39,764 nt of DNA from JANXXV01 sp038230275 (lineage in GTDB: Bacteria > Acidobacteriota > Terriglobia > Bryobacterales > Bryobacteraceae): positions 1 to 39,764 of the forward strand of contig JBBRNO010000047.1 of the NCBI GenBank assembly GCA_038230275.1, in the 5' to 3' direction. The translations under genes and the position numbers were made by a program. This document shows, piece by piece, positions 1 to 8,263 of the stretch; positions within the stretch are counted from its first letter, which is position 1, and every line of letters begins with the position of its first letter. Under the pieces are notes generated by a model. That model made no database searches. It saw only the letters and a program-made list of their open reading frames with translations, and had not been told where the DNA came from.

Positions 1-125
1 CTCATCCAGAGCGCTTTGTCCGCAAACCACCTATCCAAGCCCAGCCGCCCATTAGAGTCTGGATCAACAAACCGCCAAACCCAGATAATAATACTCATTA
101 AATTATCCAACTGACTGTCTCAAAG

Positions 126-3100
126 TTGTTGACACGCACCGGGGATCAACTGGCAGATCAAGTAGCGAAGGACCTCGAATCGCAGGGGAGCGTGTTGCCA
201 ATCCAGATGAGCGCCGCGTTTCGTGGCTTGCAGTTTCTTACGCCCCTTAATGTCAACCAATATCGAAAATGCGGAAACCTGGATGGGCTGACGACACTGC
301 TTTTGGAAGCGCAGATTCGCGAAGCGGAACGTATATCGAGGGTCGATTTCAGCGTGATAGTGCTGCTGCTAAGCAAGTTGGTTGATCCTTTCAATACGGC
401 GAAAACAAAACCGTCCAGTGAAGTTCACCTCTTCGACCTACACTCCAACAAGGGAAATTCTCCAGAGTCCGCACTGAAGATCGCACTTTGTTCCCTAGCA
501 GAGCAAGAGGTCGTTCGAACTCGGAGAAATCTGGACTCAGATTCTCCGACGTGGGTTTTGAACCACGATTACCTTTGCACTGGTGTGTTAGAGCTTACGC
601 GCAGACAAAAGCGGTGGCATGCTCTTCTCATTGAGGCCTATTCGGCGTTCGCCTCTACGACAAGACTAGCGGCAAAATGGAAGGCTCTACTCAGACCATC
701 GCTTCAATGCCGACTGTATTACGAGTTTCTGAGGGGGCGTTTGGTTTATGGTCCTTCACGGAAGTTTGCAGTCGCAAGCATAGTGAAAATGTTAGTCAAC
801 ATTCCGGTTGTTGCTCTGTTGCTGTTTATTGCTTCATATCAATACCTGGCGTTTCAACGAGATCGGAGCACAGCCGAACATATCTTTTCGGAATTTGGTC
901 TCGACGCATCTGAGGGGCTGACCGAGTCGGAGCGCTCGCAACTCTGGAATCTAAGTAGGTCGAACGAACGAGTTCGACAGGATGTTTTCTCTGTCGCACT
1001 CGAGTCCCCGGGATCGGTAAAGCGCCTTTTGCGACGACTTCCTCTGATCACTCACAGCGCAATTGGGCTCAACCCCTCGAGGAAAGATGCCTTGGTTCGA
1101 GCACTGCTTCCGCGGTGTCTAAATGCGGCGCACGAAAGCGGGGAGTCCGACGTGTTTGCTGCGTGCGTCAGCCTATTGCGTAGCGTTTCCCCGCGTAGTG
1201 ACGTCCTCCAAACTTTATTAACTGGCATATCTGATACGTATTGGGTTGAGCGTACGATTCTTGAGTTTCGAGATGGACTTGACTCCGCCACCGCGGACCA
1301 ACTGGCGGATACGTTCACGGAGAAGCTTTCTTCTCTGCATTCGAAAGGTACCTCAGCAGCTGACGAAAACATATCGCCAGATGACACAAGGTGGCTGCTC
1401 TCTCGCAGTATCGGCAATCTTGGCCCTCGATTGAGTCAAAGTTACGCCGACAACCTTGCCGCTTTGGTTATAACTGCGGTTAAGCAGAGGATTGACTCAG
1501 GGCTGCTAGTTACCAAATTACAAATGCTACGAGAGATTGGCGATACTCTGTCGGTCGGCCAGCAGGATAATGTTGTTGCCACCTTGTCAGAGGCAATCAA
1601 ACTGAAGTGGCCTATCCCCGATCCACGCTTCGAGATGTTGACGATCCTAGCATCGTTGTCTCTCCGTCTCGGTACTGAACAGGCGGACGCGACTGTGGGG
1701 ATCCTGAACTTGCACTTCGCCAACTATTCCGACCGCGATCGATGGGTCCAAGTGGCGAGTGCGATAGCGCCGCACCTCTCCTCAAAGAATGCTGTAATTG
1801 TGGATTCCTTGTTGTGGGAAACTGTTTCAGGTGACGTTACACAACTCACCCATTCCTCCAAACTTCTCGAGCAATTGGCATCACGCCTTCCGGAGGATTA
1901 CATCCGGTCCAGAACAGTGGGGATGAATACTCGCCTTCGTGCGAGTATTCTGGATGAATCTGAGGGCGCGTTCGTCGCGGCAGTGGTGCCATCATTGCTC
2001 TTATGGCCAAGACTTCCTGTCTCCACGCAGGATGAAGTGGTGAAAATGCTAGTAGCAGAACTGTCAGGCAACGAGCATTCAACCGAGGATCGACGTGAAC
2101 GACTAATCTGGTTGCTAACCGCTGTGAGTTCAAAGTTATCCCCTGGTGGAACCGCGGCGTTGGGGACCCTCTTTAAGGTTCGTACCGTGCGGGACGATGT
2201 CGGTGATCTTTCAAGGGCTCAGATCGATCTAATTAAGCTTGGCGCGAAAGTCTCCAAAGAGTATGGTGTAGAAGTGCGGTCCAGAATAATCGAAAAGTTG
2301 CGCAAAGCGGACGACATTCCTCAAGTAATTTCGGTCCTTAAGTTGTTTTGCGTTACACAAAGATGCGATTCGCCGATCCGAATCAGCGCGGATGACGCAT
2401 CGACAATTGCCAAGGTACTTTTCAAGAGTGCTGTTCTCTCCGATAATTCTGTTCGGTCCTACGAATCTCTAATTGAAGAGTTTCTGGAGAAGGTTGGTTT
2501 AGACCTAAACTTGTCGAGCGTTGAGGAGTTGGGAAAGGCAGCGTTGGTTGGAGCGTCTACAAACCCACGTTACGTTTCGGTTTTGAAGGCGTTTGCGATA
2601 CTCGGACAGAAAATCCCAAGTCCATTAGCAGATGCGATTATGGGAGTGTTAGTCGCGGAAGCCACTAAGAATCCGGCGTCAAGATCGGGGGTTGAGGCCG
2701 CAGTGCTGAGACTGCGCACTTCTATGTCACCCGCAGCGCGGGCGATAACTGCGAAGCAACTTTTAGGCTGGATACCTGTAAAGTTTGACAAGGGGCTTGC
2801 TGACAGTCTGACCGCGCTGCAAATTCCAACTGATGTCGATGTCGAAAAGACTTTGAACGAGCTGTTGCCGCGACTTAGACGTGGGCCACTATCAACCTGC
2901 TTGCTAGTACGGCCGTTTATCGACGACAGGACCCTGCCTTCTATAATTGAAGTATTGAAGTGGCCGACTTGCATTGAAGAGGATCGGAAAGAAATCATAG
3001 AAGAGATTGGTCATCGTTTCGGTATTGACTTTGCGTTAGGCAAGGAGCCGATGTTTTCTGGAGTCTGGCTGAGATTTTTCGACTGGTGTCGCAAGCGTCA

Positions 3101-3164
3101 CCTTGACATTGACGGTGTCCTTCGGGATTCGAAGGACCTTAATGTGCCTTCTTGGCAGCTATAG
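126..3164 (+). pseudogene. STAND-type ATPase remnant lacking its P-loop, with HEAT-like C-terminal region
   Basis: About the first 200 residues resemble the end of the ATPase module of bacterial nSTAND1 proteins: a stretch with VLPIQMSAAFRGL, then WVLNHDYL, then a WHALLIEAY segment that precedes the transmembrane helix in this family. A hydrophobic helix follows at about residues 219-245. The remaining roughly 750 residues are leucine-rich, helical and HEAT-like by eye. STAND ATPases are signalling or defence switches that need an N-terminal Walker A/B domain, and none is present here. The first legal start is TTG at 126 with no Shine-Dalgarno sequence, and the same frame has a TAA at 99-101. 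The frame before that stop does not look like STAND sequence. This is therefore most likely a 5'-truncated gene, or the second half of a split one. It is visibly more AT-rich than genes after 4.5 kb, which fits horizontal transfer. I am fairly sure of the family, and less sure that it is dead rather than expressed as a fragment. Confidence 0.6.
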
Positions 3165-3421
3165 CGAGGCCCGGCAGCCGTCGGCACGTGCTGGAAACCA
3201 TAGCGCGACTAATATCGCTCTACTTGAAGCCCTCGGGTGCAAATGTTGTCAGACACTCGAGCCTCGCGAGGCCTGCGTAGCGGAACAACGGTCCGGAAGC
3301 CCCCTTCACGCATCTACACCGAAGTTAATCCGCCGGGTTGACGCCTCCCCGCTCGCCCTTCCTCCGTCCCAGGACGCCAACTCTTCTGCCACCGTGCCGG
3401 TTCTTAAATGGCTGCCAACCC

Positions 3422-4048
3422 TCACAACCCAGTTTTTGCAGCCTCCACTCTCTCGGCCAGGCGGCCGCATGCTCTCCTAACGCTAGCGATGCTGACGCCC
3501 GCTTGACGCGCAATGGCGCGCCAAGATAAACCTTGGTCTCGCATCTCTCGAACCTCATCCCGGCGGAATACGACCCGAGGTCGGCCAATTTCCTTACCGC
3601 TCCGTGTTCCATTTGCTTTGGCGCGTGCCAGTCCGGCTTTCACCCTCTCAGAAATCCGTACCCGCTCTTGCTTGGCGATCGTTCCAATAATTCCCACGAT
3701 TGCGTCCTTGAAAATTCCACAGGAATCAAGATAAGGCTCCGCATACGAACGAAATCCAACGCCGTAGTCGCTTAGTCTCTGAAGGTGTTGCAGTGTCGCA
3801 AGTGCCCCTTCCCTCGTCAATCGGTCCAGTGACCAGAACAAAACGATATCAAACTTGCGCTGGCTGGCATGGGTAAATAGTTGCTGGAATTGAGGCCGGT
3901 CCGCGGTATTGCCACTTTCGTGGTCGACGTATTCAGCGGTGACATCCCAGTTCTGAGTTCCGGCGAATCTGCGAAGTTCAATGAGTTGGTTGTCGGCGTC
4001 CTGTCGGCCGTCGGAGGTGCTGACGCGTGCGTAGATGGCGACAGTCAT
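3422..4048 (-). CDS. serine recombinase (resolvase/invertase family)
   Basis: A 208-residue small serine recombinase that should cut and rejoin DNA through a covalent phosphoserine. The N-terminus reads YARVST, which places the nucleophile at Ser10 and a catalytic Arg at residue 8. DRLTR at 75-79 supplies the other active-site arginines (R76, R79). A long helix with QERVRISERVKAGLARAK (about 127-144) is the typical dimer/E-helix. A helix-turn-helix (about 164-192, GLSWRAIARQAGVS) binds the recombination site. Length matches resolvases and invertases, not large serine integrases. The gene starts 136 bp from a tmRNA-end fragment and points away from it, the usual position of a recombinase next to its attachment site. 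Whether this enzyme integrated the island or only resolves or inverts something in it cannot be told from sequence. Confidence 0.9.
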   Translation of the reverse strand: MTVAIYARVSTSDGRQDADNQLIELRRFAGTQNWDVTAEYVDHESGNTADRPQFQQLFTHASQRKFDIVLFWSLDRLTREGALATLQHLQRLSDYGVGFRSYAEPYLDSCGIFKDAIVGIIGTIAKQERVRISERVKAGLARAKANGTRSGKEIGRPRVVFRRDEVREMRDQGLSWRAIARQAGVSIASVRRACGRLAERVEAAKTGL

Positions 4049-4121
4049 ATCCGGGACCCACCGTTAGTGCTTGTTTGGCGGTCCGTGTACCCGCCGTGTA
4101 CCTCCGTTCGGCGGAAGTATC

Positions 4122-4152
4122 GATTCTGGCGTTTTTGCATCATTGCAGAATC
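4122..4152. repeat. 7-bp inverted repeat upstream of recombinase, candidate binding site
   Basis: GATTCTG at 4122-4128 is repeated in inverted form as CAGAATC at 4146-4152. It lies between the recombinase start and the tmRNA-end fragment. Just outside it, ATAAC and GTTAT form a second small inverted repeat (4155-4169). Paired short inverted repeats upstream of a resolvase gene are where res or crossover sites usually lie. The assignment is inference. Confidence 0.3.
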
Positions 4153-4183
4153 AATAACTTGCCCGTTATCAGAATGGTGGAAT

Positions 4184-4208
4184 GGTTCGACTCCCGCCGC
4201 CTCCACCA
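4184..4208 (+). other. 3'-end fragment of tmRNA (or tRNA), putative attachment site of an island
   Basis: The 25 bp comprise a T-loop (TTCGACT), the 3' T-stem strand (CCCGC), a 3' acceptor strand (CGCCTCC), discriminator A and CCA. The bases just before the loop (AATGG) cannot pair with the T-stem strand, and no 5' half or anticodon arm lies upstream, so this is not a functional RNA. The ...TCCACCA ending is characteristic of tmRNA (ssrA), though a tRNA cannot be excluded. Islands that integrate into ssrA leave the intact gene at one end and a short copy of the 3' end at the other. A recombinase gene on the left and AT-rich foreign-looking sequence beyond it fit that picture, with the intact gene expected to the left of this window. 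Confidence 0.6.
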
Positions 4209-4482
4209 AAGTTTTATGTAACTTCGCCTCCAACTGGAATGCGTGGTCTGAATCAGGTCCACGCCATTCCGAGGTTCCGGACTCGCTCTGCAAACTCATC
4301 CGTAAGCAACTTGGTATTGTGCGAGATTCTTGGAAACCCGCCTTGGATGCAGCTTCTCCCAAGACGACTCAAGTGCAGTTGTGAACTATCTTAGAGGGGC
4401 CCGGATATGTAGCCGGGTTGAATTGGTCGTCGTTAATCGAGACCGCCAACTCGAATGAACGAAGAAGGACGTATTCAGCGCT
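4209..4482. other. intergenic region at island/chromosome junction, no gene seen
   Basis: Between the tmRNA-end fragment and the hairpin after the DUF4397 gene I see no open frame with a ribosome site or a recognisable protein. Open frames that cross the tmRNA fragment on either strand have no family resemblance and look like chance frames. Confidence 0.5.
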
Positions 4483-4512
4483 GAGGGATGAAGTTGGTGA
4501 ACTTCATCCCTC
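4483..4512 (-). terminator. perfect 13-bp hairpin after the DUF4397 gene
   Basis: GAGGGATGAAGTT and its exact reverse complement flank a 4-nt loop, 17 bp past the stop of the minus-strand DUF4397 gene. The stem is very strong, but neither strand has a T-run after it. It may terminate or stabilise the transcript end rather than act as a textbook intrinsic terminator. Confidence 0.55.
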
Positions 4513-4528
4513 GTAGCGTAACGAGTTA

Positions 4529-5221
4529 CTAATTGACGTCCGGCAGTACCAGTAGTTGGAAAGAGCCGCCCGTTGTGGAAGGGTCGAGCGCGACGACGGT
4601 CCGAATTGTCCCGCCTGTCAACGGCAGTCTGCCCGAGTCGATCGCTATTGTTTTGGTGCCTGCTACCGCCACCCGCGCCTGATACACGCCTTCCGGGACG
4701 ATCAAGTACGGCCCGGCGAGGGGATAAGGAACGGAGCTGAGCGCGGGAGTAGCAGGCAGCGGCGCATATGGCGCCGAAGCGTAGACATCCACAGCGGGGG
4801 CAGTAGAAGCGCCATGCACAACGCGAATCTTGGTAGATCCGGGCTGCGGCTGCGTTACATCGTCGCCGGTGGCCATGATGAACAGCGTGCCAGCCGAAGC
4901 CTTACCCAAAGCGTAAAACGTATACGCGCTGCCGCCTTGCAGTTTCTCCGGCCCAGTGGCGACTGCCGTAGTGCCAGTGCCAGTGAGATTCACTTGAAAC
5001 GTATAGGTGCCCGGGGGAACGGGAGTGTACTCGGTAAAGTCCTTAAACTTCAAGCCCTGAAAGACCAAGTTGCCGTTGGCAAGGACATCGACCGCGGGCG
5101 CGTCCGACGCGGCGTGAACAACGCGGACCCAACTGGTATTTGAAGGAACTTCCGCCGAGGCTGGGCCGGAAGCGAGGGTGAGGGCGACGGCGCAAGCGGT
5201 CGCCAAAGACAATGAACGCAC
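4529..5221 (-). CDS. secreted DUF4397 domain protein
   Basis: A 230-residue exported protein. The N-terminus (MRSLSLATACAVALTLASGPASA) is a clear signal peptide with an A-x-A cleavage site near residue 23. Two related units follow, beginning WVRVVHAASDAPAVDVLANG and KIRVVHGASTAPAVDVYASA, each an immunoglobulin-like beta-sandwich of the DUF4397 family. The family is common in secreted or surface proteins and its function is unknown. The start is GTG, chosen because AAGGAG lies 7 nt upstream and the signal peptide begins there. It is divergent from the Rrf2 regulator, with about 170 bp between them holding both promoters, so regulation by that protein is possible but unproven. A strong hairpin follows the stop. 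Confidence 0.85.
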   Translation of the reverse strand: MRSLSLATACAVALTLASGPASAEVPSNTSWVRVVHAASDAPAVDVLANGNLVFQGLKFKDFTEYTPVPPGTYTFQVNLTGTGTTAVATGPEKLQGGSAYTFYALGKASAGTLFIMATGDDVTQPQPGSTKIRVVHGASTAPAVDVYASAPYAPLPATPALSSVPYPLAGPYLIVPEGVYQARVAVAGTKTIAIDSGRLPLTGGTIRTVVALDPSTTGGSFQLLVLPDVN

Positions 5222-5394
5222 AATATTTCTCCTTTTTGGTTGAGGCTGTGTCAGTGAGACCTCGATATGGCGGGCCGCTGACGTTCATCCAGTTGGATAG
5301 CGTTCGTTTCCCCCGAGGACTATTTTATTGATGCTTCGACTAACGGAGTGGGTCGAACGGCTGCCCGGCAAGCAAGAGATAACTTGCAAGCAGG

Positions 5395-5883
5395 GTGATA
5401 AGATCTGATTTGAAAACACTTTCCAAGCGAGGCAAGTATGCACTCCGCGCCCTGTATTGTCTGGGGCGCGAGTATGGTAAAGGCCCGATCTTGATCGCCA
5501 CTATTGCCGCCACCGAGCAGATTCCGAAGAAATTCCTGGAGCTGATTCTGCTCCAGATGCGGGACCGCGGAATTGTGGCCAGCAAGAAAGGGAAGGGTGG
5601 CGGATACGCTTTGGCGAAGCCGCCGGAACAGATCACGCTGGGCTCGATTATCCGCATTATCGATGGACCGCTGGCGCCGCTTCCATGCGCCAGCGAGACC
5701 GCCTTTCGCAAGTGCGACGAATGCGTGGACGAGAAACGATGCGGCACCAAGCTGGTGATGCGACAGGTTCGCGATGCCATGTCCGCCATCTTGGATCACA
5801 CCACCATCGCCGATGTGAATGACACCGTCAATAACGTGGAAGAAGAGATGGCCGAGCCGGAAGAATTGATGTACTACATCTGA
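5395..5883 (+). CDS. Rrf2-family transcriptional regulator with cysteine cluster
   Basis: A 162-residue winged-helix repressor of the Rrf2 family. The family signature is clear: LSKRGKYALRAL at the N-terminus, then IPKKFLELILLQM for the recognition helix and GKGGGYALAKPP for the wing. Cysteines follow as C-X8-C-X2-C-X5-C (PCASETAFRKCDEC and on), in the place where IscR, NsrR and RsrR bind an Fe-S cluster, so redox, NO or Fe-S status is the probable signal. The start shown is GTG at 5395. TTG at 5410 would give MKTLSKRGKYALR, closer to family length, with AGGG upstream, and may be the true start. It is divergent from the DUF4397 gene and overlaps the end of the convergent metalloprotease gene by 10 bp. 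Confidence 0.88.
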   Translation: MIRSDLKTLSKRGKYALRALYCLGREYGKGPILIATIAATEQIPKKFLELILLQMRDRGIVASKKGKGGGYALAKPPEQITLGSIIRIIDGPLAPLPCASETAFRKCDECVDEKRCGTKLVMRQVRDAMSAILDHTTIADVNDTVNNVEEEMAEPEELMYYI

Positions 5884-8228
5884 CCGATAGGCTGGCCGGG
5901 CGGAGGTTCCGCCGGTTTCGGGAAGTCCAGCTTCTTCGGGTCGTCCTGGAAGCGCTTGATCCGCGCAAGCGCGAAGCGGTAGTGGGCGCGCTGATCGGGG
6001 TCGGAAACCGGTTGATTCAGAAAGCCCTTCAGGTCTTCCAGCTTCGACAGTGCGATGGCACGGGTCTGGGCGGCAGCAGTGTCGCTGGCCGCGAGCGCCA
6101 TCAATTGATAGAGAGCAACGTCGTCCACCACACGCTGCGTTTCCGACGCGAGTCCGCCCACTCTGGGACGCTTCCAGGTTGCGGCGAGCACGTTGTCAAT
6201 CACCTCCGCGAGGCCTGGATTCTTGGGGTCGCGGGCGTGGTATTGAATCAGGCGCGCGCCTCGTTCCGGATGCAGGATCTGCGTCAAAGTGATGGTGGCT
6301 GCGGCTTCCACCGCGGCCATCGGATCGAAGGTGACCCCGGTTTTCGCCTTGAACGACTCACGGTCGCGCGGGTAGCCGAAGGCGCGGGGTGGAATCTGTT
6401 GCAGCAGCTTTTCCGGTAGTGTGAGGGCTTGCGGATCCAATGTACGCAGCAGGGCTTGCAAAGCGCGCTGCTGTTCGGCTGCTGGAACAATTTCGGCGAT
6501 CTTTTGCCCATCGCCGCGCAGCGCATAGGTATAGTTCAAACCGCCCAGCACCTTTGATGCGGCCTCCACCTGATAGCGGTGCGAGAGGTACAGAGGAACG
6601 AGTGCCTCTTCGAGCGAACTCATTGGAGCGCCTTCCCGGATATTCTTCTCGCCGAAGCGGGCCAGTGCCTTGCCACGGACTTCCATTACACGGTTCAGTT
6701 CGTCAACGGCGTTCGCGCCATTGTCCCAGAGGTGGGAGGACGGATGCGCGCCGCCTTGGGGACGCGAGTCTGAATCGGTGATGAAGTAAAGGCCGCGGGC
6801 GTGCGCTTTGTCGAGCACACCGGGCTGGTCCCCGTAGCCGAAGGCGATTGCGGTCTTGTCCCATTCGCCGATACCGGTGGCGTAGGCATCGGAGAGATCG
6901 GGGCGTCCGCCTTTCATTTGGACCAGTGGGGCGGGATAGTCCATGACCGACGCGCGATTGTGGGTGCTGGCAGCGAAGTTATGGGCAAGGCCCAGGGTGT
7001 GGCCGACTTCGTGAGCGGCCAACTGCCTCATACGGGCGATGGCCATGTCCCTCATCTCCTTTGAAGCCGGTTGACCCGTTTCGTAGGGCGCTAGAAGGCC
7101 TTCGGCGATCAGGTAATCCTGGCGCACGCGGAGCGATCCCAAAGTGACGTGGCCCTTGATGATTTCGCCGGTCCTGGGATCGGTTACAGTGCTGCCGTAG
7201 GACCAGCCTCTGCTGGAGCGGTGTACCCACTGGATCACGTTGTAGCGCACATCCATCGGGTCGGCGTCTTCCGGCATCAGTTCCACGCGGAAGGCATCGT
7301 GGAAACCAGCCGCTTCAAAAGCCTGGTTCCACCAGCGCGCGCCTTCGAGAAGTGCGGAGCGAACCGGCTCCGGCGCGCCTCGATCCAAGTAGTAGACGAT
7401 GGGCTTCACTGGTTCCTGTTTCAGCAGGCGATGGCGGGAGATGTATCGCTTGCGGACGGGCTGGTCGATGGGCGTGGCGAAGTCCATGAACTCGATGCCG
7501 AAGAAACCGGAGCGCGGGTCAAAGGCTCGTGGCTGAAAGCCAGGGCCTGGCAGTTCGACAAAGGAATGGTGCTCGCGCACGGTGACGGCGCCTGGAGTTG
7601 GGACCACTTCCTGAACGAAGTTGCCAGGGTCGTCGCTCAGGAACGTCAACGTGGATTCGACTTCGGTGTTGCTCGGGAAGTTTTTGGTGCGGGCCAGGTA
7701 GAAGGCCGAACGCGAATCGTCCAGTTTAAACGAGCCTTGCTTTGAGCGCCGCATGGCGGCCGGAACCTCATGAGCATCGCGAAGGTAAAAGCCCGTTGCG
7801 TCTACCAGGACGCGGTCGCCGTCGACTGTGTCGGCCTGGAATCCCCAGAGCACGGATCGGGCAAAGGCCTCGCCGACGGACTTACGCTCATCGGCGTTGT
7901 CGCTTAACGCCCGGAAGCCGTAGTTGGATTGGACCAACAGAATTTTCGGACCGCTGCGTTCGAACTGCACTACTTTCTCTTCACCCAATTGGCCGCGGTC
8001 GAGTCCGAGGTCGTTCGATCCCACACCGGCGGGAAGCGAACTGATGTAAAGGAACTCTTTGTCCCAGCGGTTGATTTCGAGCCATATCTTGCCTGCGTTC
8101 GCATCCCAGTAGATGGGGAAGAAACCGGGCATTCTGGTCATGCCTTCGGTCTTCTTCAGAATGGGTGATTGCGCGGGCGCGACGGCTGCGCAGGCCAAGC
8201 AGAGAATGAGTAGGAGAATACGTTTCAT
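5874..8228 (-). CDS. secreted zinc metalloprotease (DUF5117/DUF5118/DUF4953 type)
   Basis: A 784-residue exported metallopeptidase. The signal peptide is MKRILLLILCLACAAVAPAQ. The extended zinc motif HEVGHTLGLAHNF begins at His406, giving zinc ligands H406, H410 and H416 and catalytic E407 (HExxHxxGxxH, metzincin-like). The regions before it (LEINRWDKEFLYISSLPAG and FFGIEFMDF) match the domains that precede the catalytic part in these large proteases, which are common in Acidobacteriota and Bacteroidota. It probably degrades peptides in the periplasm or outside the cell; the substrate is unknown. Its start is only 35 bp from the divergent DUF5060 gene, so the two share a promoter region. The C-terminus is proline-rich (PKPAEPPPGQP). 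Confidence 0.9.
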   Translation of the reverse strand: MKRILLLILCLACAAVAPAQSPILKKTEGMTRMPGFFPIYWDANAGKIWLEINRWDKEFLYISSLPAGVGSNDLGLDRGQLGEEKVVQFERSGPKILLVQSNYGFRALSDNADERKSVGEAFARSVLWGFQADTVDGDRVLVDATGFYLRDAHEVPAAMRRSKQGSFKLDDSRSAFYLARTKNFPSNTEVESTLTFLSDDPGNFVQEVVPTPGAVTVREHHSFVELPGPGFQPRAFDPRSGFFGIEFMDFATPIDQPVRKRYISRHRLLKQEPVKPIVYYLDRGAPEPVRSALLEGARWWNQAFEAAGFHDAFRVELMPEDADPMDVRYNVIQWVHRSSRGWSYGSTVTDPRTGEIIKGHVTLGSLRVRQDYLIAEGLLAPYETGQPASKEMRDMAIARMRQLAAHEVGHTLGLAHNFAASTHNRASVMDYPAPLVQMKGGRPDLSDAYATGIGEWDKTAIAFGYGDQPGVLDKAHARGLYFITDSDSRPQGGAHPSSHLWDNGANAVDELNRVMEVRGKALARFGEKNIREGAPMSSLEEALVPLYLSHRYQVEAASKVLGGLNYTYALRGDGQKIAEIVPAAEQQRALQALLRTLDPQALTLPEKLLQQIPPRAFGYPRDRESFKAKTGVTFDPMAAVEAAATITLTQILHPERGARLIQYHARDPKNPGLAEVIDNVLAATWKRPRVGGLASETQRVVDDVALYQLMALAASDTAAAQTRAIALSKLEDLKGFLNQPVSDPDQRAHYRFALARIKRFQDDPKKLDFPKPAEPPPGQPIGQM

Positions 8229-8263
8229 AGGGTTGATGTTTCAGCTTGCCATAAACTAGAAAG

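Noticed and set aside
1..98. Minus-strand open frame starting MSIIIWVWRFVDPDSNGRLG and leaving the window
   Set aside because: Only about 32 codons are visible, with no family match or ribosome site. It could be a divergent gene, but nothing supports calling it.
3881..4384. Plus-strand 167-codon frame over the recombinase start and tmRNA fragment
   Set aside because: It is antisense to the recombinase, crosses the tmRNA-end fragment, and has no recognisable protein character.
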